DNA of 58,634 bases from Streptomyces albipurpureus (lineage in GTDB: Bacteria; Actinomycetota; Actinomycetes; Streptomycetales; Streptomycetaceae), in assembly GCF_023701525.1 (NCBI RefSeq), contig NZ_JAMQAW010000078.1, forward strand, positions 50,537 through 109,170, written 5' to 3'. The position numbers were made by a program, and so were the translations under genes. The notes beneath the pieces were generated by a model that saw nothing but the letters and a program-made list of their open reading frames with translations, did no database searches and had not been told where the DNA came from. This document shows, piece after piece, positions 16,578-25,833 of this stretch. Within the stretch, counting starts at the first letter, position 1, and every line of letters starts with the position of its first letter.

Positions 16578-17738
16578 ATGTCCCCACTGTTTCCCGGCTA
16601 CCACCCTGCGTGGGAGAGCGAAGACCAAGCGATGCTGCGCAAGCACGCCGCCGTGTTCTTCCGCAGGGAAGCCACCCCACACCAGCAGCGCTGGGCCGAT
16701 CAGCGCCAGGTTGACCGAGCGTTCTGGAACAAGGCCGGTGACGCCGGTCTGCTCTGCCTCGACATCCCGGAAGAGCACGGCGGCGGGGGCGGCGACTTCG
16801 GCCATGAGGCCGTCGTCCAGCAGGAACTCATGCTCGCCCATGACTCCGCCTTCGGCTTCGCCGTGCACTCGACGATCGTCGCGCACTACATCAACGCCTA
16901 CGCCACCGAGGACCAGAAACGCCGGTGGCTGCCCGGGTGCGCCTCCGGTACGAGCGTTCTCGCGATCGCCATGACGGAACCCGGCACCGGGTCGGACCTC
17001 CAGGCCATCCGCACCACCGCGGTCCGCGACGGGGACCACTACATCGTCAACGGATCGAAGACGTTCATCTCCAACGGACTCCACTGCGATCTTCTCGTCA
17101 TCGTCGTGAAGACCGACCCCTCCCAGGGCGCCAAGGGCATATCGCTCCTGGTGGCCGAAACCAGTGAACTACCGGGATTCTCCCGGGGCAGGGCCCTGGA
17201 GAAGATCGGCCAGCACGGACAGGACACCTGCGAACTGTCCTTCACAGACATGCGGGTCCCGGCGGCCAACCTACTCGGCGGCGTCGAGGGCCAGGGCTTC
17301 TACCAGCTCATGAACCAACTCCAGCGAGAACGCCTGATCATCGGCGTGGGCGGGGTCGCGGCGGCCGAGGCGGCCGTGGTCGAGGCCATCGCATACGCCA
17401 AGCAGCGCACCGTGTTCGGGAAGCCGCTCATCGAGTTCCAAAACACCCGCTACGTCCTGGCCGAGTGCAAGACAGACGTCCTCGCCGGCAAGACACTGAC
17501 AGACCACTGCGTCCAGGAGCAGATCGCCGGAACCCTCGACCCGGCGACCGCCTCGATGGCCAAGCTCTGGGCCACCGAGAAGCAGGTCGAGATCACCGAC
17601 CGCTGTCTCCAGATCTTCGGCGGCTACGGCTATGTCATGGAGTACCCGATCGCCCGGCTGTACGCCGCAGCCCGGGTCCAGAAGATCTACGGCGGAACCA
17701 GCGAAATCATGAAGGAACTCATCAGCCGCTCCCTGTAG
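16578..17738 (+). CDS. Acyl-CoA dehydrogenase
   Basis: This 386-aa FAD enzyme carries out alpha,beta-dehydrogenation of acyl-CoA. It starts at ATG 16578 with GGAGAG upstream, 4 bases after the hydratase stop. The FAD/substrate signature AIAMTEPGTGSDLQAI lies at about 134-149 and KTFISNG follows. The C-terminal FGGYGYVMEYPIARLY and IYGGTSEIMKELI are intact. The residue before GTSE is Gly rather than Glu, so the base should sit in the helix used by isovaleryl- and long-chain-type enzymes. It completes the oxidation step between ligase and hydratase. Confidence 0.9.
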   Translation: MSPLFPGYHPAWESEDQAMLRKHAAVFFRREATPHQQRWADQRQVDRAFWNKAGDAGLLCLDIPEEHGGGGGDFGHEAVVQQELMLAHDSAFGFAVHSTIVAHYINAYATEDQKRRWLPGCASGTSVLAIAMTEPGTGSDLQAIRTTAVRDGDHYIVNGSKTFISNGLHCDLLVIVVKTDPSQGAKGISLLVAETSELPGFSRGRALEKIGQHGQDTCELSFTDMRVPAANLLGGVEGQGFYQLMNQLQRERLIIGVGGVAAAEAAVVEAIAYAKQRTVFGKPLIEFQNTRYVLAECKTDVLAGKTLTDHCVQEQIAGTLDPATASMAKLWATEKQVEITDRCLQIFGGYGYVMEYPIARLYAAARVQKIYGGTSEIMKELISRSL

Positions 17739-17776
17739 TCCGGAGCCGCTGAGCCACACGAACGGACGCCACAGTC

Positions 17777-18535
17777 ATGCACATCGCAGGAACCACCGCG
17801 CTGGTCACCGGAGGAGCCTCCGGGCTCGGTCTCGCCACCGTCACCGCGCTCGCCGCTTCGGGGGCCCGCGTGGTCGCGGTCGACCTCCCGGGTGCGGACA
17901 CCACCGCACTCACCGCACTCGGCGGGAGCGTCTCCTTCTCCCCCGCCGACGTCACCGACGAAGATGCGGTCACCGAGGCAGTCGAACACGCCAACGCCGA
18001 AGGGACGCTGAGAATCACCGTCAACTGCGCCGGTATCGGCAGCGTGGCCAGGACAGTGGGCAGAAACGGCCCCTTCCCGCTCGCCGACTTCGAGAAGGTG
18101 ATCAAGGTCAACCTCGTCGGAACGTTCAACGTCATCCGGCTCACCGCCGACGCAATGGCCCACAACGAGCCCGTGGCCGACGAGCGCGGAGTGATCGTCA
18201 ACACCGCATCCGTCGCCGCCTTCGAAGGGCAGATCGGACAGGCCGCCTACGCAGCCTCCAAAGGCGGAATCGTCGGCGCGACGCTACCGATCGCCCGGGA
18301 CCTAGCCGGACTGCTCATCCGAGTCAACACCATCGCCCCCGGCCTCTTCAAAACCCCGCTGCTCGGCAGCCTGCCCGAAGAGGCACAGCGCTCCCTCGGC
18401 ACGCAGACGCCACACCCCAACAGGCTCGGCGACCCCGCCGAGTACGCCCACCTGGTCGAGGCAATCATCACCAACCCGATGCTCAACGGCGAGACCATCC
18501 GCCTCGACGGCGCCATCCGCATGGCACCACGCTGA
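17777..18535 (+). CDS. Short-chain dehydrogenase, 3-hydroxyacyl-CoA dehydrogenase type
   Basis: This 252-aa NAD-dependent SDR resembles type II 3-hydroxyacyl-CoA dehydrogenase (HSD10-like). The cofactor motif TGGASGLG is at 11-18, the acidic NAD-selecting residue is in VVAVDLPGAD, and NCAGIG is present. The catalytic triad is S145 (NTASVAAF), Y158 and K162 (YAASK). The C-terminus ETIRLDGAIRMAPR resembles that subfamily. It follows the acyl-CoA dehydrogenase by 38 bases and would oxidise the 3-hydroxyacyl-CoA to the thiolase substrate. It is the last gene of the six-gene operon. Confidence 0.88.
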   Translation: MHIAGTTALVTGGASGLGLATVTALAASGARVVAVDLPGADTTALTALGGSVSFSPADVTDEDAVTEAVEHANAEGTLRITVNCAGIGSVARTVGRNGPFPLADFEKVIKVNLVGTFNVIRLTADAMAHNEPVADERGVIVNTASVAAFEGQIGQAAYAASKGGIVGATLPIARDLAGLLIRVNTIAPGLFKTPLLGSLPEEAQRSLGTQTPHPNRLGDPAEYAHLVEAIITNPMLNGETIRLDGAIRMAPR

Positions 18536-18687
18536 ACCGCCTCTGAAGCCCGGCCCCCTGGCAGCCGGCCCCGCACCGCGAGCCAGATGATGTGCGGGTG
18601 TCCGTGGTGGTTCGGCATCGATACGTCAGTGGGCTGGTGTTCGGCTTTCAGCTGCTCGGCGAATTGTCCTGCGTGGTACGACTGCTG

Positions 18688-19272
18688 TCATGGTTGCCGA
18701 TCTGGTGCTGCCGTCTTGATGATGATGTGGGTCGGTTGGTTGCCGGTCGGTACGTCATGGCGTGTGTTGTCGCTGGTCAGGGCGATGCCCGGAGGATCCG
18801 CCGGGCAGACTTCGTCGTCGACGCGCAGGGTGTCCAGGAACATCCCGCCGAGTGCCGCCGTCACCAAGGAGTCCGCGCTCAGCTCCTAGTCCCGGTCGTC
18901 CAGGGCGGTGACCGGGATGACGATGCGTTCGGCCACCGCCAGGAGCAGTCCGCGCAGTTCCGGCCCGGTCTTCTCCGCGACCACACAGGCGATGTCGGTG
19001 TTGCGGGCCTGCACGGGCCGGATGTAGCCGAATGATGCCGAGACGTCGTCTCGGTTCATCGGGACGAGCGGCTCGGTGGCGGTGATGTTCTCGGGCGTGA
19101 CGGCTCCGTAGCTATTCGCGGGGCCAGGCACCTGCTGCGCATCAGTGTGCGTCACGCTGGTAACCGCGGTAGCCGGTAGTGCCTGTGTCATGGCGGTCGC
19201 GGCCGGCGCGGCGACACCGAACGCCACCGCGACGGCGACAGAGAGGGCGATCGCGCGGAACTTGTTCTGCAT
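18688..19272 (-). pseudogene. Small secreted protein with an in-frame TAG
   Basis: The ATG at 19270-19272 (AGGGGG upstream) begins a signal peptide (MQNKFRAIALSVAVAVAFG, cleavage near PAATA). The frame runs to GLLLAVAERIVIPVTALDDRD and then meets TAG at 18886-18888. The same frame is open and protein-like beyond it (ELSADSLVTAALGGMFLDTL, then VCPADPPGIALTSDN) to TGA at 18688-18690. The degraded homologue at 10157-10446 aligns across the TAG without a stop, so the full protein of about 193 aa is the ancestral form. The TAG is either a nonsense mutation, a sequencing error or a readthrough site. Family unknown; it is extracellular. Confidence 0.6.
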
Positions 19273-19694
19273 GATCCCCCTGCTTTGTTCTCGGGAGATC
19301 CGTAAACGAAGCCAAAGAGGGCCTCGTCCACACGGTCGAAACAGAGGCGACCCCGAGTTGCTAAGAGCAGGCGGTCGCCCTGTTCCACTCCGAGTCTTCG
19401 GCCGCTGAGGATTGTTGAGCACCCCCTCCCACACCCCCGACCCCGCCTATGAGGGAACGTCGTCCGGGACCACTGGGCGCCGGAAGTTGCTCGGATTGAC
19501 CGCTCCCGGTTCTTGCCCTCGCCCTGGTCCGTCTCTGTCGCGGCGGACCTGGCGGACACCCACTTCACACCTCGCCGTAGACAGATAGGGAAGAGGCGCT
19601 CTGGGAACTGACCGGGCCTCGACACAAGCACGCGCCTCAACGCCACCCTGGGTCTTGCCTGGCCTGCCGCCCTGCCAGCGCGCGCTGATCGGCC
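19273..19694. other. Gene-free stretch upstream of the TAG-containing secreted-protein gene
   Basis: This presumably carries the promoter of the minus-strand secreted protein. No coding potential is recognisable on either strand. Confidence 0.35.
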
Positions 19695-20290
19695 TCACAC
19701 CTCACCGTGATCGACTAGGCCGAGCTCGCTGCCCTCCACCAGATCACGCCGCCGGCAGGGGGAGAAGGGCCAGCGGGAGCAGTCCAGCTTCGACGGTGGC
19801 ATGGTCGATCGTGAGCCCGCAGTAGCGGCCGCCCCCGGTGAAAACCCGCGCCTATGCTCCTCGTTGTACAGCGGCACTTCCTCCGCGGTGGAGGCGCCGT
19901 CGTACAGGGACGGGAACACAGCCTCCGCTGCCCTCAGCGCTGCGTCCAATCCCGTCAACCCATTGATGCCCTCGCCGAACTCGGCCTCCCACGTCCCCCC
20001 GGCGTCTCTGGGGGCGTGCAGGATCAGTCAGGGAGCGTCATTCCGGTTCAGCGTGAGACGGACGACTCCTCACCCACGAGGGGATCCATACCGGCCCGCC
20101 CCGATAACCGACGAACCAGGAGTAGACCAACTCCCCGCAGACGCCATGCATCGCACTACTCGCCCGCGACATATCCGCACTCGGCGGTATCGCCAACTCA
20201 CCCCGGTCCTTATACAGATCCTGACACCACAGCTGCTCCCGATCCACTTCAAGGCGGACCAGCGCTTCCTCCGCCTCTCATCGGCCGTCG
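19695..20290 (-). pseudogene. Remnant of an unidentified protein, frameshifted
   Basis: Two minus-strand pieces look like parts of one protein. The upstream one (about 20038-20275) contains EAEEALVRLEVDREQLW, CQDLYKDRGELAIPPSADM and VCGELVYSWFVGYRGGPVW. The downstream one (19695-about 19975) contains INGLTGLDAALRAAEAVFPS and STAEEVPLYNEEHRRGFSPG. They are in different frames and separated by a stretch with stops. I do not recognise the family. A similar GELxYSW element occurs in the unassigned frame near 12020. Confidence 0.35.
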
Positions 20291-20479
20291 AATCGTAGGG
20301 AAATCCCCATTCACCGAGGTACGCCTACTCGTAGGCGTCTGTACGCGCGGGTCACCCCCGCACAAGAATCGGCATAAACTGGCACATTATTGGCGGACAC
20401 CACGCGCCGTCGCTTTCGCGCCGCGGGGCAGCTCGGCGTCTTCCTCGACCGGTGAGCGGGCGCCTCGTATGTTTCGGGG

Positions 20480-21514
20480 ATGGACATCCGGCAGTTGGAG
20501 TATTTCCTGGCAGTCGTCGACAACGGTGGGGTGAACCGGGCCGCGGCCGCGCTGCGCGTCGCTCAGCCGTCGCTCTCGCAGGCCGTCAGGAAGCTGGAGA
20601 AGGACCTGCGGACCGAGTTGTTCTTCCGAGTGGGCAGGGGTCTGGTGCTCGCCCCCGCTGGTGAGGCCCTGGTGGGCCCGGCCCGGCAGATCCTGCGGGA
20701 CGTGGACTCCGCGCTCCAGGCGGTGCGCGAGGTGCGGGATGTGGAGCGCGGGCGGATCGACATCGCGGCGCTGTCGGACCTCTCGACGGATCCGCTGTCG
20801 GTGTGGGCGGCCAACTTCCGGGTGAAGAATCCGAACGTCAGCCTGCGCATCGAGGAACGCGACCACATCTCCGACGTCGTCGAGCTGGTCAAGTCCGGTG
20901 CCTGCGAGCTCGGCGTGACAATGCTGCCCGTGCCGAGGGAGGGGCTGGCGGACGAGTTCCTGACCCCACAGAGATTCGTGCTGCTCCTCCCGCCCGGGAC
21001 GGGGTCCGAGCTGCCCGAGACCGTCTCGCTCGGGTCGATGTCGGGCCTCCCGCTGGTGATGGGGAAGCGCAACACCACGACCCGGGACTACGTCGAGGCC
21101 ATGCTGCGCGAGAACGGGGTCCAGCCGCGGGTGGCAGTCGAGGTCCCGCAGCGGGGGGCGGTGGTGCCCATGGTTCTCTCCGGCGCCGGCGCGGCGATCG
21201 TGTCCATGCGGGTCGCGATCGAGGCCCGCCAGCGGGGGGCGGCGGTGCGCGAGATCGAACCGCGGCTCCAGAGGCGGATCGGTGTGGTGCACCGGCCCGG
21301 CAGGCTCACTGCGGCGGCCGCGGTTTTCCTTGCGGAGACCAAGGCCGACCTCGCGTCCTGGGACCGGGCCGTCGAACGTCGTACGGCCTCGGGGCTGAGC
21401 CGGATCGAGGCCACGGGGCACGTCATGTCCGCGATGGAGAAACGTCAGCTCGACGGTTTCAGGAAGCGGTCTCCGATCGCGCGTGAGGAGAGACGGAGCG
21501 ACCTCGATCGATAG
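20480..21514 (+). CDS. LysR-family transcriptional regulator
   Basis: This 344-aa LysR regulator has its winged HTH at residues 1-60 (MDIRQLEYFLAVVDNGG, RAAAALRVAQPSLSQAVRKL) and a type 2 periplasmic-binding-like effector domain from about 90 onward (RGRIDIAALSDL, VVPMVLSGAGAAIVSMRVAI). The C-terminal tail of about 50 residues is longer than usual. It lies 121 bases before, and in the same direction as, the crotonase/acyl-CoA dehydrogenase cluster it probably controls. LysR regulators are more often divergent, so co-transcription is possible. The same-fold regulator at 46334 is only a distant relative. Confidence 0.88.
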   Translation: MDIRQLEYFLAVVDNGGVNRAAAALRVAQPSLSQAVRKLEKDLRTELFFRVGRGLVLAPAGEALVGPARQILRDVDSALQAVREVRDVERGRIDIAALSDLSTDPLSVWAANFRVKNPNVSLRIEERDHISDVVELVKSGACELGVTMLPVPREGLADEFLTPQRFVLLLPPGTGSELPETVSLGSMSGLPLVMGKRNTTTRDYVEAMLRENGVQPRVAVEVPQRGAVVPMVLSGAGAAIVSMRVAIEARQRGAAVREIEPRLQRRIGVVHRPGRLTAAAAVFLAETKADLASWDRAVERRTASGLSRIEATGHVMSAMEKRQLDGFRKRSPIAREERRSDLDR

Positions 21515-21635
21515 GCGATTGCAGTCATTCCAACCGGATACTGGTCTTTGACGCTGTCGATCACCACGGCGTTTGATGTGGCGCAGGTCATCACGCGGAC
21601 GGCACGTGATCGACCCACACTCACCGGAGGCGCCG

Positions 21636-22430
21636 ATGCCAGTTCAGGTCTCGTGCTCGATCGTCCGCGAGGTCGCGACAGTGACCCTTGACAACCCGGG
21701 GCGCCGGAACGCCGTCTCCGCCCAACTGCTCCGTGATCTCGAAAACGTCCTCGGGCAACTCGAGGCGAACCGTGACGTGCGTGTCGTCGCGCTGACGGGG
21801 TCCGGATCGAGTTTCTGCGTCGGTGCCGATCTCGCCGCTCCACCGGAGCTCCGCATACTCCAAGGCGACTCGATCGAGGCGGACACGGCGCGGCTGCGAG
21901 CGGCCAGCCATGTGGCCGAGCGTCTCCACCTGATGCCTCAGCTCACCGTGGCCGCGATCAACGGCGCCTGTGCGGGGGCGGGTCTGTCGCTGGCCCTGGC
22001 GGCCGACATCCGGATCGCCTCCGGGGCCGCCGTCTTCAACACAGCTTTCCTGAGTGCGGGACTGCCCGGCGACCTCGGCGGAATCTGGTTCCTCACGCGG
22101 CTACTCGGCGCCGCGCGAGCCCGCGAGCTCTTCTTGCTGCCCGGGAAGTTCGATGCGCACCGGGCGGCCGAACTCGGACTGGTGACCGAGGTCTCCACCG
22201 CCGCCGAGTTCGGTGAGCTGACGGATCGCGTCACCGCCCGCCTGGCGTCAGCCGCCCCTCTCGCGGCCCGGGCCATGAAGCAGAACCTGCTCGCCGCGCA
22301 GACCATGCCGCTCGGCGACTTCCTCGGGGCCGAGGTCGACCGCATGGTCCGCTGCTTCCACACCGAGGACGCCCGCGAGGCGGCGGCCGCGTTCCTGGAG
22401 CGGCGCGAGCCTGTGTTCACCGGTCACTGA
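21636..22430 (+). CDS. Enoyl-CoA hydratase/isomerase family, PaaG-like
   Basis: This 264-aa crotonase starts at ATG 21636 with GGAGG 3 bases upstream. CVGADLAAP and GACAGAGLSLALAADIRIA form the oxyanion hole. Neither glutamate of a true hydratase is present: Ser-Leu replaces the first, and the second region reads FLSAGLPGDLGGIWFL. The aspartate in GLPGD is in the position used by PaaG-type isomerases. It therefore more likely isomerises a double bond or ring-opened acyl-CoA than hydrates one. It is followed by a CoA-transferase fragment and an acyl-CoA dehydrogenase on the same strand. Confidence 0.82.
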   Translation: MPVQVSCSIVREVATVTLDNPGRRNAVSAQLLRDLENVLGQLEANRDVRVVALTGSGSSFCVGADLAAPPELRILQGDSIEADTARLRAASHVAERLHLMPQLTVAAINGACAGAGLSLALAADIRIASGAAVFNTAFLSAGLPGDLGGIWFLTRLLGAARARELFLLPGKFDAHRAAELGLVTEVSTAAEFGELTDRVTARLASAAPLAARAMKQNLLAAQTMPLGDFLGAEVDRMVRCFHTEDAREAAAAFLERREPVFTGH

Positions 22431-22475
22431 ACCATCCCTGCTTCGCCGCGCGCCGGTCACCGCGCACCGCTGCCG

Positions 22476-22942
22476 TTGGGAAACCGCCATGAACCCAGCG
22501 GTACCCACGTCGCCCCCGAAGCCGATGACCTCCGGCCCCGCCGTGAGCGGTACGCAGCGGCAACGCACAGCCGACCGTCGCCCCGGCCGCGGACATCATG
22601 CCGACCGCGGACCGCGTGGTCGTGGTCTGTGCCTACTTGGTGCCGCACTTCGAGAAGCTGTGCCGACTGATCGAACAACCCGATCTCGTACGGGACGAGA
22701 GATTCGCGACCAACCAGGCGCGGGTCGCCCATCGCCCTGCGCTGGTCGTCAAGTTGCGTACCGCCCTCGCGGGCCTCACCACCGACGAGGCGCTGGACCT
22801 ACTCACCACGAACGGCGTGGTGGCCGGCTGGATCAGCGGGTACGACGAGGCGCGTGAGAACCCGGACGTGCGGGCGAGCGGACTGTTCATCGGGGTGGTG
22901 GGCGCCGTCGGCCCGAGGAAGACCCCGCTGTCATCTCCGTAG
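22476..22942 (+). pseudogene. CaiB/BaiF CoA-transferase, C-terminal fragment
   Basis: Only the last third of a CoA-transferase remains. GNRHEPSGTHVAPEAD near 22480 matches the conserved GNRHPS region. After a frameshift, from about 22598, ADRVVVVCAYLVPHFEKLC, LIEQPDLVRDERFATNQARV and ASGLFIGVVGAVG follow the normal C-terminal domain to a stop at 22942. The N-terminal 230 or so residues, including the catalytic aspartate region, are absent, so no activity is expected. Its position suggests the ancestral cluster contained a working CoA-transferase. Confidence 0.65.
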
Positions 22943-23082
22943 TCAGCGACCAGGGCGCACATCTCAATCAGTAGCCAGGGTGCCCCGGAGAGCCGGGCGG
23001 CCACTCCTGGAAAGCCACTGAAGGCAGAGAACCATAAGCCACACCCGGCCCTCCCGGGCCGCCTAACAACTTACGGAGAACC

Positions 23083-24231
23083 ATGCTCAGAGAGATCTAC
23101 ACCGAGGACCACGAGGCGTTCCGGCAAACCGTGCGGGAGTTCGTCAGCAAGGAGATCGTGCCGCATCTGGAGGAGTGGGAGGCCGCGGGAATCGTGCCTC
23201 GGACCCTGTTCCGAAAGACCGCCGAGATCGGCATCAACGGGTTGCAGATCCCCGAGAAGTTCGGCGGCGGCGGTATGCGGACCTTCCGCTTCAACGCTGT
23301 CGTACTGGAGGAGAGCGGGTACGCCGCGGCAACACTGGGCGGGCTCCAAGTACACCTGAGCACGGTGCTGCCGTACTTCCTGGAGTTCGCCAACGACGAG
23401 CAGAAGGCGCGCTGGTTCCCGGGGTTCGCGGACGGCTCCCTGGTCAGCTCCATCGCGATGACCGAACCGGGAACCGGATCTGACCTCGCCGGTATGGCCA
23501 CCACGGCGGTGAGGGACGGCGACGACTACATCCTCAACGGGGCGAAGACGTTCATCACCGGCGGCATCAACGCCGACCTCATCGTGGTGGTTGCCCGTAC
23601 CTCCGACGGCGGGGGCAACCGGCGCAAGGGACTGTCGCTGCTCGTCGTCGAGTCGGACATGCCCGGATTCAGCCGCGGCCGCAACCTCGACAAGATGGGA
23701 CTCAAGGCGCAGGACACCGCAGAGCTGTTCTTCGACGACGTCCGGGTGCCGGCCGCGAATCTACTCGGGGCCGAGGGCGATGCCTTCGCCACGCTCACCG
23801 CGAACCTGCCGCAGGAACGACTGACCGTCGCGATCACCGCGCAGGCGACCGCGACGGCCGCGCTGCACCTGGCCGTCGACTACGTCCAGAAGCGCACGGT
23901 CTTCGGGCAGCGGGTCGCGGACTTCCAGAACACGAAGTTCGTGCTCGCCGAGTGCGCCACCGACCTCGAAGCAGGCCAGGCACTCGTGGACCGCGCCATC
24001 GCCGCGCTCGACGCCGGCAGGCTCACCCCCGCCGACGCCGCGAAGACCAAACTGTTCTGCACCGAGATGCAGGCGCGGGTCATCGACAAGTGTCTCCAAC
24101 TGCACGGAGGCTACGGCTACATGCGCGAGTACCCAATCGCCCGGCTCTACACCGACGCTCGCGTGTCCCGCATCTTCGGCGGCACCAGCGAGGTCATGAA
24201 GAGCGTCGTCTCCAAGTCCATGGGCCTTTGA
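23083..24231 (+). CDS. Acyl-CoA dehydrogenase
   Basis: This 382-aa FAD-dependent dehydrogenase starts at an ATG with GGAG upstream. AIAMTEPGTGSDLAGM (about 124-139), LNGAKTFITGG, LHGGYGYMREYPIARLY and IFGGTSEVMKSVV are intact. As in the enzyme at 16578, Gly precedes GTSE, pointing to the isovaleryl/long-chain subgroup. It probably acts on the same acyl-CoA pool as the PaaG-like crotonase upstream. A flavoprotein of the nitronate monooxygenase family follows after 27 bases. Confidence 0.9.
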   Translation: MLREIYTEDHEAFRQTVREFVSKEIVPHLEEWEAAGIVPRTLFRKTAEIGINGLQIPEKFGGGGMRTFRFNAVVLEESGYAAATLGGLQVHLSTVLPYFLEFANDEQKARWFPGFADGSLVSSIAMTEPGTGSDLAGMATTAVRDGDDYILNGAKTFITGGINADLIVVVARTSDGGGNRRKGLSLLVVESDMPGFSRGRNLDKMGLKAQDTAELFFDDVRVPAANLLGAEGDAFATLTANLPQERLTVAITAQATATAALHLAVDYVQKRTVFGQRVADFQNTKFVLAECATDLEAGQALVDRAIAALDAGRLTPADAAKTKLFCTEMQARVIDKCLQLHGGYGYMREYPIARLYTDARVSRIFGGTSEVMKSVVSKSMGL

Positions 24232-24258
24232 TGATCGACGAAAGGGGGAGCTCCGCCG

Positions 24259-25269
24259 ATGACTGACGGTACGAACGCCGGCGGCGCCCTGCGCACCCGG
24301 TTCACCGAGACTTTCGGAATCACCCACCCCGTGGTGCAGGGCGGGATGCAATGGGTCGGCCGGGCCGAGCTCGCCGCCGCCGTGTCGAACGGCGGCGGGC
24401 TGGGCATCCTCACCGCCCTGACCCAGCCCACCCCCGAGGACCTGGCCCGCGAGATCCAGCGCACACGGGACCTCACAGACGCACCCTTCGGCGTCAACCT
24501 GACGACCCTGCCGACGATCACCCCACCCCCCTACGAGGAGTACCGCCGGGTCATCGTCGAATCCGGTGTGGGGATCGTCGAGACAGCGGGGTCGAACCCC
24601 GAGCCGCACCTGCCACTGTTCCAGGAGCACGGGGTGAAGGTCATCCACAAGTGCACGAGCGTGCGCCACGCGCTCAAGGCACAGTCGTCGGGGGTGGACG
24701 CGGTCAGCATCGACGGCTTCGAGTGCGCCGGCCACCCGGGCGAGGACGACATCCCGGGTCTGGTTCTGATCCCGGCCGCTGTGGACCGGCTCACGATCCC
24801 CGTGTTGGCCTCCGGGGGGTTCGCCGACGGCCGGGGCCTGGCCGCCGCGCTGGCCCTCGGGGCCGACGGCATCAACATGGGCACCCGGTTCCTCTGCACA
24901 CAGGAGGCTCCGGTGCACGACGCGGTCAAGAAGGCGATCGTCACCGGGTCCGAGCGCGATACCAACCTCATTTTCCGGACGCTCCGCAACACCTCCCGGG
25001 TGTCCCGCAACGCCGTCAGTGACAAGGTCGTTGCCATCCTCGACGCCGGTGGCACCTTCGACGACATCCGCGAGCTCGTCGCGGGTGTGCGTGGACGGCA
25101 GGTCTACGAGAGCGGAGACCTCAACGCGGGCGTCTGGTCGGTCGGGATGGCGCAGGGCCTGATCCACGACATTCCCCCCGCCGGTGAAGTGGTCGGCCGC
25201 ATCGTCCGTGACGCGATCAACGTGCTCAGTTCGAGGCTCGCCCTCGTCGCCGGGCCGACGGTCCGCTGA
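24259..25269 (+). CDS. Nitronate monooxygenase family flavoprotein
   Basis: This 336-aa FMN-binding TIM-barrel protein of the 2-nitropropane dioxygenase family starts at an ATG with GGGGGAG upstream. ITHPVVQGGMQWVGRAELAA is the N-terminal FMN region. VSIDGFECAGHPGEDDIPG is near residue 155. The phosphate-binding segments ASGGFADGRGLAAAL and GADGINMGTRFLCT follow. Members oxidise nitronates or act as NAD(P)H-dependent flavin oxidoreductases or enoyl reductases; many are found inside acyl-CoA catabolic clusters with unknown substrates. Linkage to the acyl-CoA dehydrogenase suggests an acyl-CoA or nitro-acid substrate. Confidence 0.85.
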   Translation: MTDGTNAGGALRTRFTETFGITHPVVQGGMQWVGRAELAAAVSNGGGLGILTALTQPTPEDLAREIQRTRDLTDAPFGVNLTTLPTITPPPYEEYRRVIVESGVGIVETAGSNPEPHLPLFQEHGVKVIHKCTSVRHALKAQSSGVDAVSIDGFECAGHPGEDDIPGLVLIPAAVDRLTIPVLASGGFADGRGLAAALALGADGINMGTRFLCTQEAPVHDAVKKAIVTGSERDTNLIFRTLRNTSRVSRNAVSDKVVAILDAGGTFDDIRELVAGVRGRQVYESGDLNAGVWSVGMAQGLIHDIPPAGEVVGRIVRDAINVLSSRLALVAGPTVR

Positions 25270-25583
25270 GGCCACGCCCGCTCCAGGGAACGCCGGGAGC
25301 CCAAGGAGCCGGAACAGCAGCCGTCACGCAAGGTCCCCGCCTCCGCAACGGACACCGTTTCCTCGGTGCTCGCAGCCACCAGGCCGAAACCGTAAACCGC
25401 CCGTGCACCGGCGGTGCGGCCCGTCCGGTGAGGAGGCCGAGAACAGCGGCCACCTGCTGTACGACCTCACCGGGCACGAGGTGCGGATGCGGGCGGCCTC
25501 CGGTATGACAGCGCCCCGGCTCTGTATCCGCCCGAAGGCCCCACTGTTCTCCAACGCCCCCGCCCGGACATGACAACACCCGG
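25270..25583. other. Gene-poor gap before ABC-transporter remnants
   Basis: No gene is recognisable. The stretch probably contains deleted or scrambled sequence of the ABC ATPase whose C-terminal end follows. A fragment IRPKAPLFSNAPAR near 25530 may be part of it in a shifted frame. Confidence 0.3.
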
Positions 25584-25772
25584 GTGGGACGGGTCGCGGT
25601 GGTCAGCTTCCAGAACGCCCACGTCCGCTACCGGATCGCACTCGACCGCGGCCCCGAGGTCGAAGCCGTCGTCGGACGCAGCCGCGGGAAACTGCTCGCC
25701 ACTGGCTCAGACGTCTGGGTCTGTGCCAACCCCTCGGCGGTCCAGGTGCTGCCGCTGGAGGTATCGGCATAA
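25584..25772 (+). pseudogene. ABC transporter ATPase, C-terminal TOBE-like fragment
   Basis: The 62 residues GRVAVVSFQNAHVRYRIALD and onward (LLATGSDVWVCANPSAVQVL) are the C-terminal accessory domain of importer ATPases of the PotA/FbpC kind. Walker motifs and the rest of the nucleotide-binding domain are missing, so the gene is truncated. Permease remnants follow directly, so this was once an importer operon. Confidence 0.6.
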
Positions 25773-25833
25773 CCGCCCCGCCCACGATACCCACCGAAAC
25801 CGCCGCGCCCCCATATCTACTGGGCCGGGGAGG

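Noticed and set aside
23761..25275. 504-codon minus-strand frame opposite the acyl-CoA dehydrogenase and flavoprotein genes
   Set aside because: It is antisense to two well-supported enzymes and has no recognisable domain.
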